This document shows, in pieces, positions 13,978 through 21,504 of a stretch of DNA of 21,504 nt. The number at the start of each line of letters is the position of its first letter. Position 1 is the first letter of the stretch. The DNA comes from Phycisphaerae bacterium (GTDB taxonomy: Bacteria > Planctomycetota > Phycisphaerae > SM23-33). The position numbers were made by a program, and so were the translations under genes. Location: the NCBI GenBank assembly GCA_022866005.1, contig JALHTV010000139.1, positions 1-21,504 of the forward strand. The letters run 5' to 3'. The notes beneath the pieces were generated by a model that was not told where the DNA came from, searched no databases, and was given only the letters and a program-made list of their open reading frames with translations.

Positions 13978-14400
13978 ATGGCTGTGCGGTACACCGAAAG
14001 CCTGGACGGGGTCACCGCAGACATGCTGGCAGGCTTCTTTGAGGGCTGGCTGGTTCCACCCTCGCCCCAGAGGCATCTGCGCATCCTTAGAGGCAGTACC
14101 TATGTTGTCCTGGCGGTGGACGACGCCCAGGGGCGCGTCGTCGGTTTCATCAACGCCATCACCGACGCCTGCAACTCCGCCTTCATCCCATTGCTGGAGG
14201 TCCTGCCGGCCTACCGCCGGCAGAGCATCGCCCGGGAACTGGTCGCCCGCATGTTGCAGAAGCTGGCGGACTATCCCTGCATCGACCTCACGTGCGACAC
14301 TGCGCTTCAGGGCTTCTATGAGAAGTTCGGCATGCGCAGGGCCACCGCGATGATCGTGCGCGAGTACTCCCGGCCGGGGCCGCGCGGGGCGGGTTCCTGA
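13978..14400 (+). CDS. GNAT family N-acetyltransferase
   Basis: The 140-residue protein has a GNAT core: TYVVLAVDDAQGRVVGFINAI, then IPLLEVLPAYRRQSIARELVARML and a C-terminal LQGFYEKFGMRRATAMIVRE. In the acetyl-CoA loop the usual R/Q-x-x-G-x-G reads RRQSIA, with both glycines replaced, so cofactor binding may differ. The IDLTCD block before FYEKFGM is shared with a widespread GNAT subgroup of unknown substrate. AGG about 6 nt before the ATG is a modest ribosome binding site. It is divergent from the glycosyltransferase gene across 180 nt. Confidence 0.82.
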   Translation: MAVRYTESLDGVTADMLAGFFEGWLVPPSPQRHLRILRGSTYVVLAVDDAQGRVVGFINAITDACNSAFIPLLEVLPAYRRQSIARELVARMLQKLADYPCIDLTCDTALQGFYEKFGMRRATAMIVREYSRPGPRGAGS

Positions 14401-14484
14401 TTCCTCTGCGCCTCCCCCTCACGGTCCCCAGCCCACGCCATCCGGCGGTGTCCACTGTGCTCGTCTGGGCCGCTGCTTGCGGTG

Positions 14485-14513
14485 TTGTGCCCGTCCAGCG
14501 GGCGCGATACGAT
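14485..14513 (+). promoter_or_regulatory. Possible promoter of the UroD-family gene
   Basis: TTGTGC (14485-14490) and TACGAT (14508-14513) are spaced 17 nt apart. The expected start is near 14520, about 24 nt before the GTG at 14544. The hexamers are only 3/6 and 4/6 to consensus. Confidence 0.35.
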
Positions 14514-14543
14514 TCGCCAACTTCAGGGCGCGAAAGGAAGCCC

Positions 14544-15623
14544 GTGCATCAGATGTACGCGGAAAGCCTCTGGCCGGAGATTCGTCGCAAGCTGGTTCGC
14601 TGGTGGCGGCGGGAGGGATTCGCCCTGTGCCTGCGATGGAAGCGGCCGCAGATGCCGGCGGGCCTGACGCTCCCGGCGGTGCCCGGCGACTTCCTCCAAA
14701 AGTGGACCGACCCCGCCTACCGCCGCGCGCGGGCGGAATACGACCTGGCGGCAACGTTTCACGCCGCAGAGTGCTTCAGCCACTTCGACACCAACCTCGG
14801 CCCGGGCAGCCTGGGCGCCCTCCTGGGCGCGGAGCCAAAGTTCTCCAAGAGCACCGCCTGGTACGCCCCGTGCATCGCCGATCCCGACCCGTTCCCCCCT
14901 CTGGGCCTTTCGACCGAGGGCAACCGCTGGTGGGACGTCCACGTGGCGCTGATCGACGCCGGGCTGAGCGCGGCGGCGGGGCGGTATCCCGTGGCCATGC
15001 CCGACCTCATCGAGGGCCTGGACACCCTGGCGGCCCTGCGCGGCACCGAGGCACTGCTGGTGGACCTCCTGGAGCGCCCCGCGTGGGTGCACCGCCGGCT
15101 CACGGAGATCAACGAGGCCTACTTCGCCGCGTTCGATCGGCTGTACGAGAAGATCCGCTTCGATGGCGGCAACGCCTTCTGCGTCTTCATGATCTGGGGC
15201 CCGGGCCGAACGGCCAAGGTCCAATGCGACCTGTCGTGCATGATCTCCCCGGCGATGTTCAGTGAGTTTGTGGTCCCCTACCTGACCGCCCAATGCCACC
15301 GGCTGGATTACGTCCTGTATCACCTGGACGGCACGACCGCTCTGCAACACCTCGATGCGCTGCTAGCGATCGACGCGATCGGCGCCGTCCAGTGGACCCC
15401 CCAGGCCGGCCAGCCCGGCGGCGGGGACAAGTGCTGGTACGACCTCTATCGGCGGATCAAGCGCGCCGGCAAGGCCGTCCAGGCCACGGGCGTCAAGGCC
15501 GAGGAGGTCGTGCCGCTGGTCGAGGCCGTCGAGCCGGGGGGCCTGTTCATCATGACCTGGGCCCGCTCGGAGGACGAAGGCCACAAGCTCCTTGACGCCA
15601 CGGCCCCCTACCGCGATGCATGA
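14544..15623 (+). CDS. Uroporphyrinogen decarboxylase (UroD)-family protein
   Basis: This protein of about 359 residues belongs to the URO-D superfamily, a TIM-barrel fold that includes HemE and corrinoid/methyl-transferases. Visible family blocks are YPVAMPDLIEGLDTLAALRG, a central SCMISPAMFSEFVVPYL, YHLDGTTALQHLDALLAI, IGAVQWTPQAGQP and a C-terminal LVEAVEPGGLFIMTW. It lacks the HemE N-terminal substrate loop (RQAGRY), so it is not the haem enzyme. A methyltransferase-like role or an unknown one is more likely. The frame is open from 14448. The GTG at 14544 is chosen because AAGGA lies 5 nt before it; the ATG at 14553 is an alternative. The TPR gene starts 21 nt downstream, so the two probably form an operon. 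Confidence 0.8.
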   Translation: MHQMYAESLWPEIRRKLVRWWRREGFALCLRWKRPQMPAGLTLPAVPGDFLQKWTDPAYRRARAEYDLAATFHAAECFSHFDTNLGPGSLGALLGAEPKFSKSTAWYAPCIADPDPFPPLGLSTEGNRWWDVHVALIDAGLSAAAGRYPVAMPDLIEGLDTLAALRGTEALLVDLLERPAWVHRRLTEINEAYFAAFDRLYEKIRFDGGNAFCVFMIWGPGRTAKVQCDLSCMISPAMFSEFVVPYLTAQCHRLDYVLYHLDGTTALQHLDALLAIDAIGAVQWTPQAGQPGGGDKCWYDLYRRIKRAGKAVQATGVKAEEVVPLVEAVEPGGLFIMTWARSEDEGHKLLDATAPYRDA

Positions 15624-15644
15624 ACACCGCAGGCGGATGAGTCC

Positions 15645-17732
15645 ATGACCGACCTGGCTCAACATGGTGAGGTCCCCGGTGCAGGCCACGATCCATGGCC
15701 GCGCGTCCGCGCCATGACCAGCCGGCCGGCCGTGCGCACCGCGGCGGCGGCCGTGGGGCTGGTCCTGCTCACCCTGGCGGCCTACGGATCGGTGATCCGC
15801 CACGGCGGGTTCGTGTGGGACGATGACATCCTCCTGACCGCGAATCCCGCGATCCCCCGGGCCGACGGGCTGGCCATCTTCTGGTGGCCGGTCCGATACG
15901 ACAGAGTCCTGGCCCGCGCCGCTCCAGATTACTGGCCGCTCACCTGGACGACGCTGTGGCTGGAGTGGCGGATCTGGGGCAATCACCCCACCGGCTATCA
16001 CGTCACCAACATCCTGCTCCACGCCCTGTCCGCCGTGCTGCTATGGCGCGTGCTCAAGGCCCTGGCCCTGCCCGGGGCGATCCTGGCCGCGGCAATCTTC
16101 GCGGTGCATCCGGTCTGCGTGCCCTCGGTGGCCTGGATCGGCGAACGCAAGAACACGTTGTCGATGGTCTTCTACCTGCTGACCCTGCTGGCCTACGCGC
16201 GGTTCGACGCCCAGCACCTCAAGCGATGGTACCTCTTGGCAGTCCTGGCCTTCGCGGCGGCCATGCTCTCTAAGACGCAGGTCATCATGGCGCCGGTGCT
16301 GCTGCTGGGCCTGGCCTGGTGGCGGCGGGGGCGGGTCACCCGGCGCGACGTCCTGGCCGTGGCGCCGCTCCTCGCTCTGGCGGCGGGCGCCGCAGCCGTG
16401 ACACTCTGGTTCCACCGCCAGTACGCCTTGGGCTCCATCCCCGCCCGACCCGAGGGATTCTTCTCGCGCCTGGCGGCCGCGGGGATGATCCCGTGGTTCT
16501 ACCTGTCCAAGGCGCTGGTGCCGGTGAATCTCATCATGGTCTACCCCCGCTGGAACGTCAGCGCCGCCCACCCGCTGTCCTATGTCCCCGGCGCGGCGCT
16601 GGCGGCGGCCTTGGTGGCCTTGTGGCTTCTTCGCAAGACCCCCGCCCGGGCCCTGCTCGCAGCCCTGGGGTACTCTGTCATCATGTTGTTTCCCGTGCTG
16701 GGCTTCTTTGAGATGTCCTTCGCGCAGATCTCCCTGGTGTCCGACCACCTCCAGTACGCGGCCCTCCCGGGCCCGATCGCGCTCGTGGCCGTTGCAGTGT
16801 GGCTCGGCATGAGGCGCATGCGCAGCCCCGGTTGGCGTCTGGCCGGGGGCGCGGCATGCGTTGCCGTGGTCCTTCTGCTGGCGGGGCTGACCTACGCGCG
16901 CGGGTTGGTCTTCAGCAGCGGCCGCGCGCTCTGGGCCGACGTCCTGACCAAGAACCCCTCCTCGCCCGAGGCGCACTACGAGACGGGCATGCACCTGACC
17001 GACGACGCCGACCAGAAGCGCGCCGCCGGCGACCCCAGCGCGGCTACGGCGCTGCTCCACGAGGCCCTGGAACACTACCAAGAGGCCATTCGCCTGCGCC
17101 CCGACTACTCCGAGGCCCACAACAACATCGGGCACATCTACATTCGCCTGCAGGACCTCCCCCATGCGGGTTACCACTTCGCTCGGGCCGTCGAGATCCG
17201 CCCCGACAACCAGGCCGCCCGGATGAACCTGGCTATCGCCCAGTACCGCATCGGCGCTACCTGGAACGCCGCCGATAACTTCCGCCGCGTGCTGCTGTCC
17301 TCGCCCGACTACGCCCCGGCCCTCATGCATCTGGCGCGAATCCTCGCCGCCGACCGCGACCAGCGCCTTCGCGACGGCCCCCAGGCCGTGAGCCTGGCAC
17401 AAAAGGCCTGCCGGCTAAGCCCACCCGGCGACGCCCTGCGAGTCGACTGCATAGACACCCTCGCGATGGCGTATGCGGAGGTGGGCCAGTTCGACCGCGC
17501 CATCCAAACCGCCCTTCAGGCTGCGGCCCTGGCCCGACAGATCGGACGACCTGCCCTGGCGGACGAGATCCTGGCGCGCGTCGCCCTGTACGAACGACGG
17601 CAACCGGTGCGCATCCTTGTCTCGCCCCCGACGCTGCCAGCCGCCCCCACCGCGCAGAGCTCCACCACCGCGAAATCCCTCGGTGATGAATCGACGACCG
17701 CCGCCCCGCCCCCGCCTCAGGCGACCAAATAG
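15645..17732 (+). CDS. Polytopic GT-C-like membrane protein with C-terminal TPR repeats
   Basis: The 695-residue protein has about nine to eleven hydrophobic segments between residues 30 and 425. The first extracytoplasmic loop has GFVWDDDILLTANP (Asp59-61), the acidic motif typical of GT-C glycosyltransferases, then NHPTGYHVTNILLHALSAVLLW. Residues 440-600 are TPR repeats, for example ALEHYQEAIRLRPDYSEAHN and HFARAVEIRPDNQAARMNLA. The tail after about 655 is Pro/Ala/Thr-rich. The layout matches the TMTC-like proteins (DUF1736 plus TPR), which in animals are O-mannosyltransferases. A lipid-linked-sugar transferase acting outside the cytoplasm is likely, but donor and target are unknown. It is co-directional with the UroD-family gene, and its last 16 nt overlap the opposite sigma-factor gene. 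Confidence 0.82.
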   Translation: MTDLAQHGEVPGAGHDPWPRVRAMTSRPAVRTAAAAVGLVLLTLAAYGSVIRHGGFVWDDDILLTANPAIPRADGLAIFWWPVRYDRVLARAAPDYWPLTWTTLWLEWRIWGNHPTGYHVTNILLHALSAVLLWRVLKALALPGAILAAAIFAVHPVCVPSVAWIGERKNTLSMVFYLLTLLAYARFDAQHLKRWYLLAVLAFAAAMLSKTQVIMAPVLLLGLAWWRRGRVTRRDVLAVAPLLALAAGAAAVTLWFHRQYALGSIPARPEGFFSRLAAAGMIPWFYLSKALVPVNLIMVYPRWNVSAAHPLSYVPGAALAAALVALWLLRKTPARALLAALGYSVIMLFPVLGFFEMSFAQISLVSDHLQYAALPGPIALVAVAVWLGMRRMRSPGWRLAGGAACVAVVLLLAGLTYARGLVFSSGRALWADVLTKNPSSPEAHYETGMHLTDDADQKRAAGDPSAATALLHEALEHYQEAIRLRPDYSEAHNNIGHIYIRLQDLPHAGYHFARAVEIRPDNQAARMNLAIAQYRIGATWNAADNFRRVLLSSPDYAPALMHLARILAADRDQRLRDGPQAVSLAQKACRLSPPGDALRVDCIDTLAMAYAEVGQFDRAIQTALQAAALARQIGRPALADEILARVALYERRQPVRILVSPPTLPAAPTAQSSTTAKSLGDESTTAAPPPPQATK

Positions 17733-18658
17733 TCCTCATCCAGAACCGCCCGCAGCTTGGCGAGGGCCGCATTCTGGATCTGCCGCACCCGCTCATTGGT
17801 CAACCCCACCAGCTTCCCGACCTCCGACAGCGTGCGTCCCTTCCCCCCCGTGCCGATGGCGAAGCGCTCCATCAGGACCGTCCGCTCTACCTCGCTCAGC
17901 GCCGCCCGATTCCGAGCCAGGATCTCCCGCAGCGCGTCCACGGAGTCGTCCCGTTGCCTCTCGTGCCTCTGCACGTCGTAGTCGCTGCGCTCCAGCTTCG
18001 GGTCGAACTCCGTCGGGAAATGCTGCCGATACCGGCCCGTGTTCGTGGCCAGCCGGTGGAAGCTCTTGAGGATCGCGCGGCACGCATAGGTCGAGAACTT
18101 GAACCCGCGCGACACGTCGAACTTCTCCACGCTCCGCAGCAGCGCCATGTTCCCCTCACTCACCAGTTCCGAGAAGTCCACGTTCGGGATCCGCGTCCGC
18201 TTGGCCATGGCCAGCACCAGGGCCATGTTCGCGCCCACCAGCTTGGCCTGCAACTCGATCACCCGCCGGTACCACACGATCATCTGCCGCGCCCGCACGG
18301 CCCACTGACGGCGCCGCTGCGCCTCAATCAGCCCAGCAAGCCGATATCGCGCGTAGTTGTACTGCAAGAACAGCCTCGCCTCCCCCGCGGCGCTCAACGC
18401 CATCCGCGCGGCCGGACGCGCGGAAACATCCTCGCCCACCTCCGGGAAGTGCGTCCAAGCCGGGACCTCCACCTGCTGGGCTTCCTCCCCGAACCACTCC
18501 TCACCGGCCGTGGGCGAGTCGAACGATGGATGGTACACATACCCCACCGTCTCGGGAATCTGCCCATAGGCGCGCCGCTGGGCCTCCGTCAACTCTTCCA
18601 GGAACCGATCGGCCGGACCGCCCCGCCTCGTCGTCAGATAGGTCAATAGCGTCGTCAT
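17717..18658 (-). CDS. Sigma-70 family RNA polymerase sigma factor
   Basis: This 313-residue factor directs RNA polymerase to a promoter subset. Residues 95-108 (RLFLQYNYARYRLA) match the block just before region 2 in many planctomycete sigma factors. Region 2 spans 140-204 (LVGANMALVLAMAKR, DFSELVSEGNMALLRSVEKFD, FKFSTYACRAILKSFHRLA). Region 4 spans about 252-306 (LSEVERTVLMERFAI, then the HTH TLSEVGKLVGLTNERVRQIQ). Region 3 is reduced and region 1.1 is absent. Residues 1-90 have no recognised domain. This pattern fits a group 3-like factor rather than the housekeeping SigA or an ECF factor. The frame is open to 18706, but the ATG at 18658 has AGAGAGGT before it. A near-consensus promoter at 18786-18813 serves it. 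The regulon is unknown. Confidence 0.9.
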   Translation of the reverse strand: MTTLLTYLTTRRGGPADRFLEELTEAQRRAYGQIPETVGYVYHPSFDSPTAGEEWFGEEAQQVEVPAWTHFPEVGEDVSARPAARMALSAAGEARLFLQYNYARYRLAGLIEAQRRRQWAVRARQMIVWYRRVIELQAKLVGANMALVLAMAKRTRIPNVDFSELVSEGNMALLRSVEKFDVSRGFKFSTYACRAILKSFHRLATNTGRYRQHFPTEFDPKLERSDYDVQRHERQRDDSVDALREILARNRAALSEVERTVLMERFAIGTGGKGRTLSEVGKLVGLTNERVRQIQNAALAKLRAVLDEDYLVA

Positions 18659-18666
18659 CTTGGCTA

Positions 18667-18672
18667 CCTCTC
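18667..18672 (-). promoter_or_regulatory. Ribosome binding site deciding the sigma-factor start
   Basis: The minus strand reads GAGAGG, 8 nt before the ATG at 18658. It favours the 313-residue protein over an extension from 18706. Confidence 0.6.
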
Positions 18673-18785
18673 TAGGCGCCGCCCTGCGATACCCTCTCAG
18701 GGCCATGATGCGCTATGAAGTTGTCTACTGTCTCACCGCCTGCCTGGCCCGCTATGCTCTTCGCCAGCAACGGCGTTTTGTCATA

Positions 18786-18813
18786 ATAATACTAAACTGG
18801 TACTACTTGTCAA
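18786..18813 (-). promoter_or_regulatory. Near-consensus sigma-70 promoter upstream of the sigma-factor gene
   Basis: On the minus strand a perfect TTGACA (18813-18808) is followed after 16 nt by TATTAT (18791-18786, 5/6). A second overlapping TATTAT is at 18788-18783, giving a 19-nt spacer. The site lies in an AT-rich island. The expected start is near 18779, which leaves a leader of about 120 nt before the ATG at 18658. Confidence 0.75.
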
Positions 18814-19191
18814 CTCTATCTCGGAAGATTCCGGCAAAGCCTCCAATACCTCCCCCACGCAGCCCACCCCATCAGCTCGGCCCCCCTCCGGAGCAGCCGC
18901 TCTAAGCCATTTCGGGGAAGCCGCTTACGCTCCGCCATCGCACCCCGACCAGCTCCGGCGCAGGCCCGATCTCCGCAGAGGCGATTCTAGACGGCATAAC
19001 CCTCACTGAATGCTGGCATTAAGGCGCAGCAGCTTACCTGGCGACTGTCTCGGGCTGCCGGCGTTTCTCCTTGAGCAGAAAGAAGTTAGTTCTGGTGCGG
19101 CTGTGCCGCATAACAGGTTTTTGAGGAAATCCGCAGAATTCCTGTGTGGACAGTCCTTGGTCTGCGCGACACGCGGGCTGCCTGGGCGGCG
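18814..19191. other. Intergenic stretch without a recognised gene
   Basis: These 378 bases lie between the sigma-factor promoter and the end of the Mpo1-like gene. Six-frame reading gives only short, unconvincing frames. A perfect 6-bp hairpin with a 3-nt loop (TGCGGC-TGT-GCCGCA) is at 19096-19110, followed 7 nt later by five Ts on the plus strand. AGGAA and TTCCT form a weak inverted repeat at 19124-19143. No tRNA, riboswitch or mobile element is recognised. A small RNA cannot be excluded. Confidence 0.4.
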
Positions 19192-19446
19192 CTACCTTCG
19201 ACGCAGCAGGCGCCGCAAGATCAGTTCCTCCCCCGGGCGGTTTCCTTCAACGAAGTGCCCCAGGAACTGGAGCGCATAGCCCGCCAAGAAACAGCCGCCC
19301 GCCGCAAGGAACTCTCGCACGATCAGCAGCACCGGTGCCGCCAGGAAGCACGCGGGGATCCCCACCAGGTGCAGCGCAAAACTCACCGGATGCCGGTGTC
19401 GCGACCGCCAGTTCCTGTATGCCTTGGCTACGAGGGAGGGGATCAT
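19192..19446 (-). CDS. Mpo1/DUF962-like small membrane protein
   Basis: The 84-residue protein resembles the Mpo1 (DUF962, yeast YGL010w) family, whose yeast member is an iron-dependent 2-hydroxy fatty acid dioxygenase. Family blocks are RHRHPVSFALHLVGIP (16-31) and AGYALQFLGHFVEGNRPGEE (55-74), with conserved histidines His19, His26 and His64. Hydrophobic segments at about 21-45 and 47-66 predict two membrane spans. It is shorter than typical members, so it may be a minimal version. It lies 20 nt after the MlaE-type permease gene on the same strand and is probably co-transcribed. Enzyme activity in bacteria is not assured. Confidence 0.78.
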   Translation of the reverse strand: MIPSLVAKAYRNWRSRHRHPVSFALHLVGIPACFLAAPVLLIVREFLAAGGCFLAGYALQFLGHFVEGNRPGEELILRRLLRRR

Positions 19447-19466
19447 CGGCGTTCAGCCTGGTCGGC

Positions 19467-20285
19467 CTACAGCACCACCTTCAGGCCGTAGATGGATTCG
19501 TAGACCGTGTTCAGCAGCATCCCCAGGAAGAAGTCCAGCGCCAGGATGCCCATGCAGCTGGCCACGAAGCTTTCCGTGCACGCGCGACCCACTCCGGCCG
19601 CTCCGGGCGCGCAGCGGAAGCCCTTGTAGCAGCAGATCAGACTGATCGCGACTCCGAAGAACACGCTCTTGATGGGTCCGTAGAACACATCGAAGTTGTC
19701 GACGGTGCTGGCTGCGTGGCGCCAGAACTCCGCCCCGTTCACCCCGTAGATGTACACGCTGACCGCGTAGCCGCCCACGATGCCCATGAAGTCGGCGTAC
19801 ACCACCAGCACCGGGATCAGCAGGACGCACGCCAGCACGCGCGGAACCACCAGCACCCGCAGCGGGCTGGAGCCCATCGCGATCAGGGCATCGATCTGTT
19901 CGGTTACGCGCATCGTCCCTAGCTCAGCCGTCAGGCCCCCACCGACCCGTCCGGCGAGCATCACGCCCGTCAGCACCGGCCCCAGCTCCCGCAGGACCGA
20001 CAGGTTCACAATAGTGCCCATCTCCGCGGCCATCCCGAGCGCCTTGAACTGCATGACCGTCTGCACGGCCAGGACCATGCCCACGAACGCCCCGGTGATC
20101 ATGACGACGGGGATGCTCATCGTGCCGATCTCGAAGCACTGCACCAGCAGCAGGCGCAACCCCCGCAGGTGGGACAGCCCCTCCCTGACCCAGGCCACGG
20201 ACTGGCCGGAGAAGAGGCAGAAGTCGCCGAACCCCTCGACATTGCGGGCGGTCCGGCGGCCGAGCTGTGCGACCATGGCGAACAT
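19467..20285 (-). CDS. MlaE-family ABC transporter permease
   Basis: This 272-residue inner-membrane permease belongs to the MlaE/YrbE family, the membrane part of ABC systems that move phospholipids or other lipids between membranes. The signature block VLRELGPVLTGVMLAGRVGGGLTAELGTM (97-125) followed by VTEQIDAL is diagnostic, as is CYKGFRCAPGAAGVGRA near 219-235. Hydrophobic segments cover about 55-80, 140-175, 205-222 and 243-260. The frame is open to 20420, but that extension overlaps tilS in another frame, so the ATG at 20285 (or 20276) is chosen; it is 16 nt after the tilS stop. No ATPase (MlaF) or MCE-domain gene follows it here, so the partners must be elsewhere. Confidence 0.92.
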   Translation of the reverse strand: MFAMVAQLGRRTARNVEGFGDFCLFSGQSVAWVREGLSHLRGLRLLLVQCFEIGTMSIPVVMITGAFVGMVLAVQTVMQFKALGMAAEMGTIVNLSVLRELGPVLTGVMLAGRVGGGLTAELGTMRVTEQIDALIAMGSSPLRVLVVPRVLACVLLIPVLVVYADFMGIVGGYAVSVYIYGVNGAEFWRHAASTVDNFDVFYGPIKSVFFGVAISLICCYKGFRCAPGAAGVGRACTESFVASCMGILALDFFLGMLLNTVYESIYGLKVVL

Positions 20286-20301
20286 AGTGTCTCTGGGCTT
20301 T

Positions 20302-21504
20302 CTACCGCTTCGGCGCCCCTGCGTCAAGCAGGCCGATCCGCAGGACGGTCCTTGTGGCCTCGGTGACCTTGGCCCGCTCGTCCAGCCGGATCGGCAGGCA
20401 CGCAAGCACGCCCCGGCCATCGGTAATGCACAACACGCCTCGGCGCAGTGCCACCGGCAGCTTCAGGTCCGTCAGCAGCTCGCCCACCTTGCGCCTCCCC
20501 GTACAGCCCAACGGCTGGAAAGCATCGCCGGGGACGCGCAGGCGACACAGCACGGGCCGCTGGACCGCATCGGCGTCGAGCCACTCCACATCGTGCCGGC
20601 CGGACCGGCAGTGCGCCTCGACCGCCCGGCGGTCCAGGGCCGCCAGGTCGCAGACGACCGCCCGCCCGTCGGGCAGCACCGTCCTTCCCGGGCACGCCAG
20701 CGTCACCGCTGGCCAGGAGGCCCATACCGGGCCCACGGTGCCTGTCGATGGACGACTGATCACCAGACAACCGCCCTCGACACGGGCGCTCCAGCCGCCG
20801 GGAAGGTCGATAGCGCGAGCCCCACCGCCACCACCCATGGCGGCCAGCGTGCGAAGATGGGCCGTCGTGACCGCGCCCATAGGGACGCCCGCCTGCTCCA
20901 GGGCCGCACGGACCACGTAGCGACGCACCAAGCCCGGCTCTTCGCCTAGCGCGGCCAAGTCGAGGCCCGCCGCTCCGCCCACCCGGCCCTGGGCCGCGAG
21001 CGTTGCGCGGGCCAAGGCAGCCTGGCCCAGGCGCTGGAGGACATCCTCTGCCTCGCCCGCGGCGGCCGCCAGGTCAAGGACGGCCTGATCCACCTGCGGG
21101 TTGAATTGCCGCAGCAGCGGCAGGATCTCGTGACGGATCAGATTGCGGCGAAAGGCCCGGTCGGTGTTGCTGGCGTCCTGGCACCAGCTCAGGCCGCGGC
21201 GTCGGCAATAGGCCTCCACCTCCTGGCGCCCGACCCCCAGCAGCGGCCGGACCAGCACCACGCCCTCCCCCATCGCTCGGTGGGCCCGCATGCCGGCGGC
21301 GCCGCGCAGGTGGCAGCCGCGGACCAAGCGGAACAGGACCGTCTCCACCTGGTCGTCGGCGTGATGACCCACGGCCACCCGGGGGGCCCGCTGCTGCCGG
21401 GCGACGTCCAGCAGGAAGTCGTACCGTGCCCGCCGCCCAGCCAGCTCGATGCTTTCGCGGCGGCGGTCCGCCTCGGCGCGGACATCGCAGCGGCGGGCCT
21501 CGCA
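20302..21504 (-). CDS. tilS: tRNA(Ile)-lysidine synthetase TilS (5' end off window)
   Basis: TilS attaches lysine to the wobble C of the CAU-anticodon tRNA-Ile, changing its codon from AUG to AUA; it is essential in most bacteria. The frame stays open to the window edge, so the start and the N-terminal P-loop (SGG.DS) are missing. Visible parts are RRESIELAGRRARYDFLL, AVGHHADDQVETVLFRLVRG and DASNTDRAFRRNLIRHEILP of the PP-loop ATPase domain. The C-terminal TilS domain then follows (GRRKVGELLTDLKLPVALRR and RLDERAKVTEATRTVLRI). About 400 codons are present. It leads the MlaE-type permease gene by 16 nt, so the two are probably in one transcript. Confidence 0.95.
   Translation of the reverse strand, partial: CEARRCDVRAEADRRRESIELAGRRARYDFLLDVARQQRAPRVAVGHHADDQVETVLFRLVRGCHLRGAAGMRAHRAMGEGVVLVRPLLGVGRQEVEAYCRRRGLSWCQDASNTDRAFRRNLIRHEILPLLRQFNPQVDQAVLDLAAAAGEAEDVLQRLGQAALARATLAAQGRVGGAAGLDLAALGEEPGLVRRYVVRAALEQAGVPMGAVTTAHLRTLAAMGGGGGARAIDLPGGWSARVEGGCLVISRPSTGTVGPVWASWPAVTLACPGRTVLPDGRAVVCDLAALDRRAVEAHCRSGRHDVEWLDADAVQRPVLCRLRVPGDAFQPLGCTGRRKVGELLTDLKLPVALRRGVLCITDGRGVLACLPIRLDERAKVTEATRTVLRIGLLDAGAPKR

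Noticed and set aside
14544..15623. Calling the UroD-family protein HemE
   Set aside because: The HemE N-terminal signature (RQAGRY) is missing and similarity is to the wider superfamily only.
16041..17402. Minus-strand frame of 453 codons opposite the TPR membrane-protein gene
   Set aside because: It lies wholly opposite clear membrane and TPR coding sequence; the composition is that of an antisense shadow.
19096..19122. Hairpin plus T-run as an intrinsic terminator on the plus strand
   Set aside because: The T-run begins 7 nt after the stem, and no plus-strand gene lies upstream for it to terminate.

Overview
The window is GC-rich and gene-dense, with no rRNA, tRNA, CRISPR array or recognisable transposase. 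The gene style suggests a Planctomycetes-type bacterium, possibly from a metagenome. The evidence is a short sigma-70 factor with an 'LF..YNYARYRL' block before region 2, a UroD-like protein that is not the housekeeping enzyme, a TPR/GT-C membrane protein, and a TlpA-like thioredoxin on a long lipoprotein-like stalk. This placement is an inference; no marker in the window settles it.

Left part (1-5548). The 5' part of carB (carbamoyl-phosphate synthase large subunit) runs leftward off the window, with a hairpin-plus-T-tract in its leader that may be an attenuator. Divergent from it are a TlpA/ResA-like lipoprotein thioredoxin and a small membrane-anchored protein that resembles an acyl carrier protein. 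Next come an apparently leaderless gene joining an archaeal-adenylate-kinase-like half to a nucleoside-2-deoxyribosyltransferase-like half, and a GNAT acetyltransferase of lower GC content.

Centre (5573-11904, all minus strand). This is a complete ISC iron-sulfur cluster assembly operon in the order rrf2/iscR-like, iscS, iscU, iscA, hscB, hscA, fdx, iscX, with a second Rrf2 regulator gene just upstream. Catalytic and cluster-binding residues are intact: IscU C37/D39/C63/H105/C106 and LPPVK, IscS K206/C330, IscA C37/C101/C103. HscB carries a four-cysteine N-terminal zinc-finger-like extension, as in mitochondrial HSC20. A strong promoter precedes the iscR-like gene and its 17-nt spacer contains a dyad that fits a repressor operator. 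The hscA-fdx junction is made of two inverted arrays of a 7-bp AT-rich repeat that form the end of hscA and the 5' edge of fdx. A separate imperfect palindrome lies between fdx and iscX.

Right part (12050-21504). A glycogen-synthase-like GT-B glycosyltransferase lies on the minus strand. A GNAT protein, a UroD-family protein and a GT-C/TPR membrane protein follow on the plus strand. A sigma-70 family factor is on the minus strand, its 3' end overlapping the TPR gene and its gene served by a near-consensus promoter. After a non-coding stretch comes a leftward cluster of tilS (5' end off the window), an MlaE-type lipid-transport permease and a small Mpo1/DUF962-like membrane protein.

The best candidates for something undescribed are the adenylate-kinase-like/NDT-like fusion at 3956-5065, the membrane-anchored ACP-like protein at 3308-3784, and the inverted heptad repeat element inside the isc operon.
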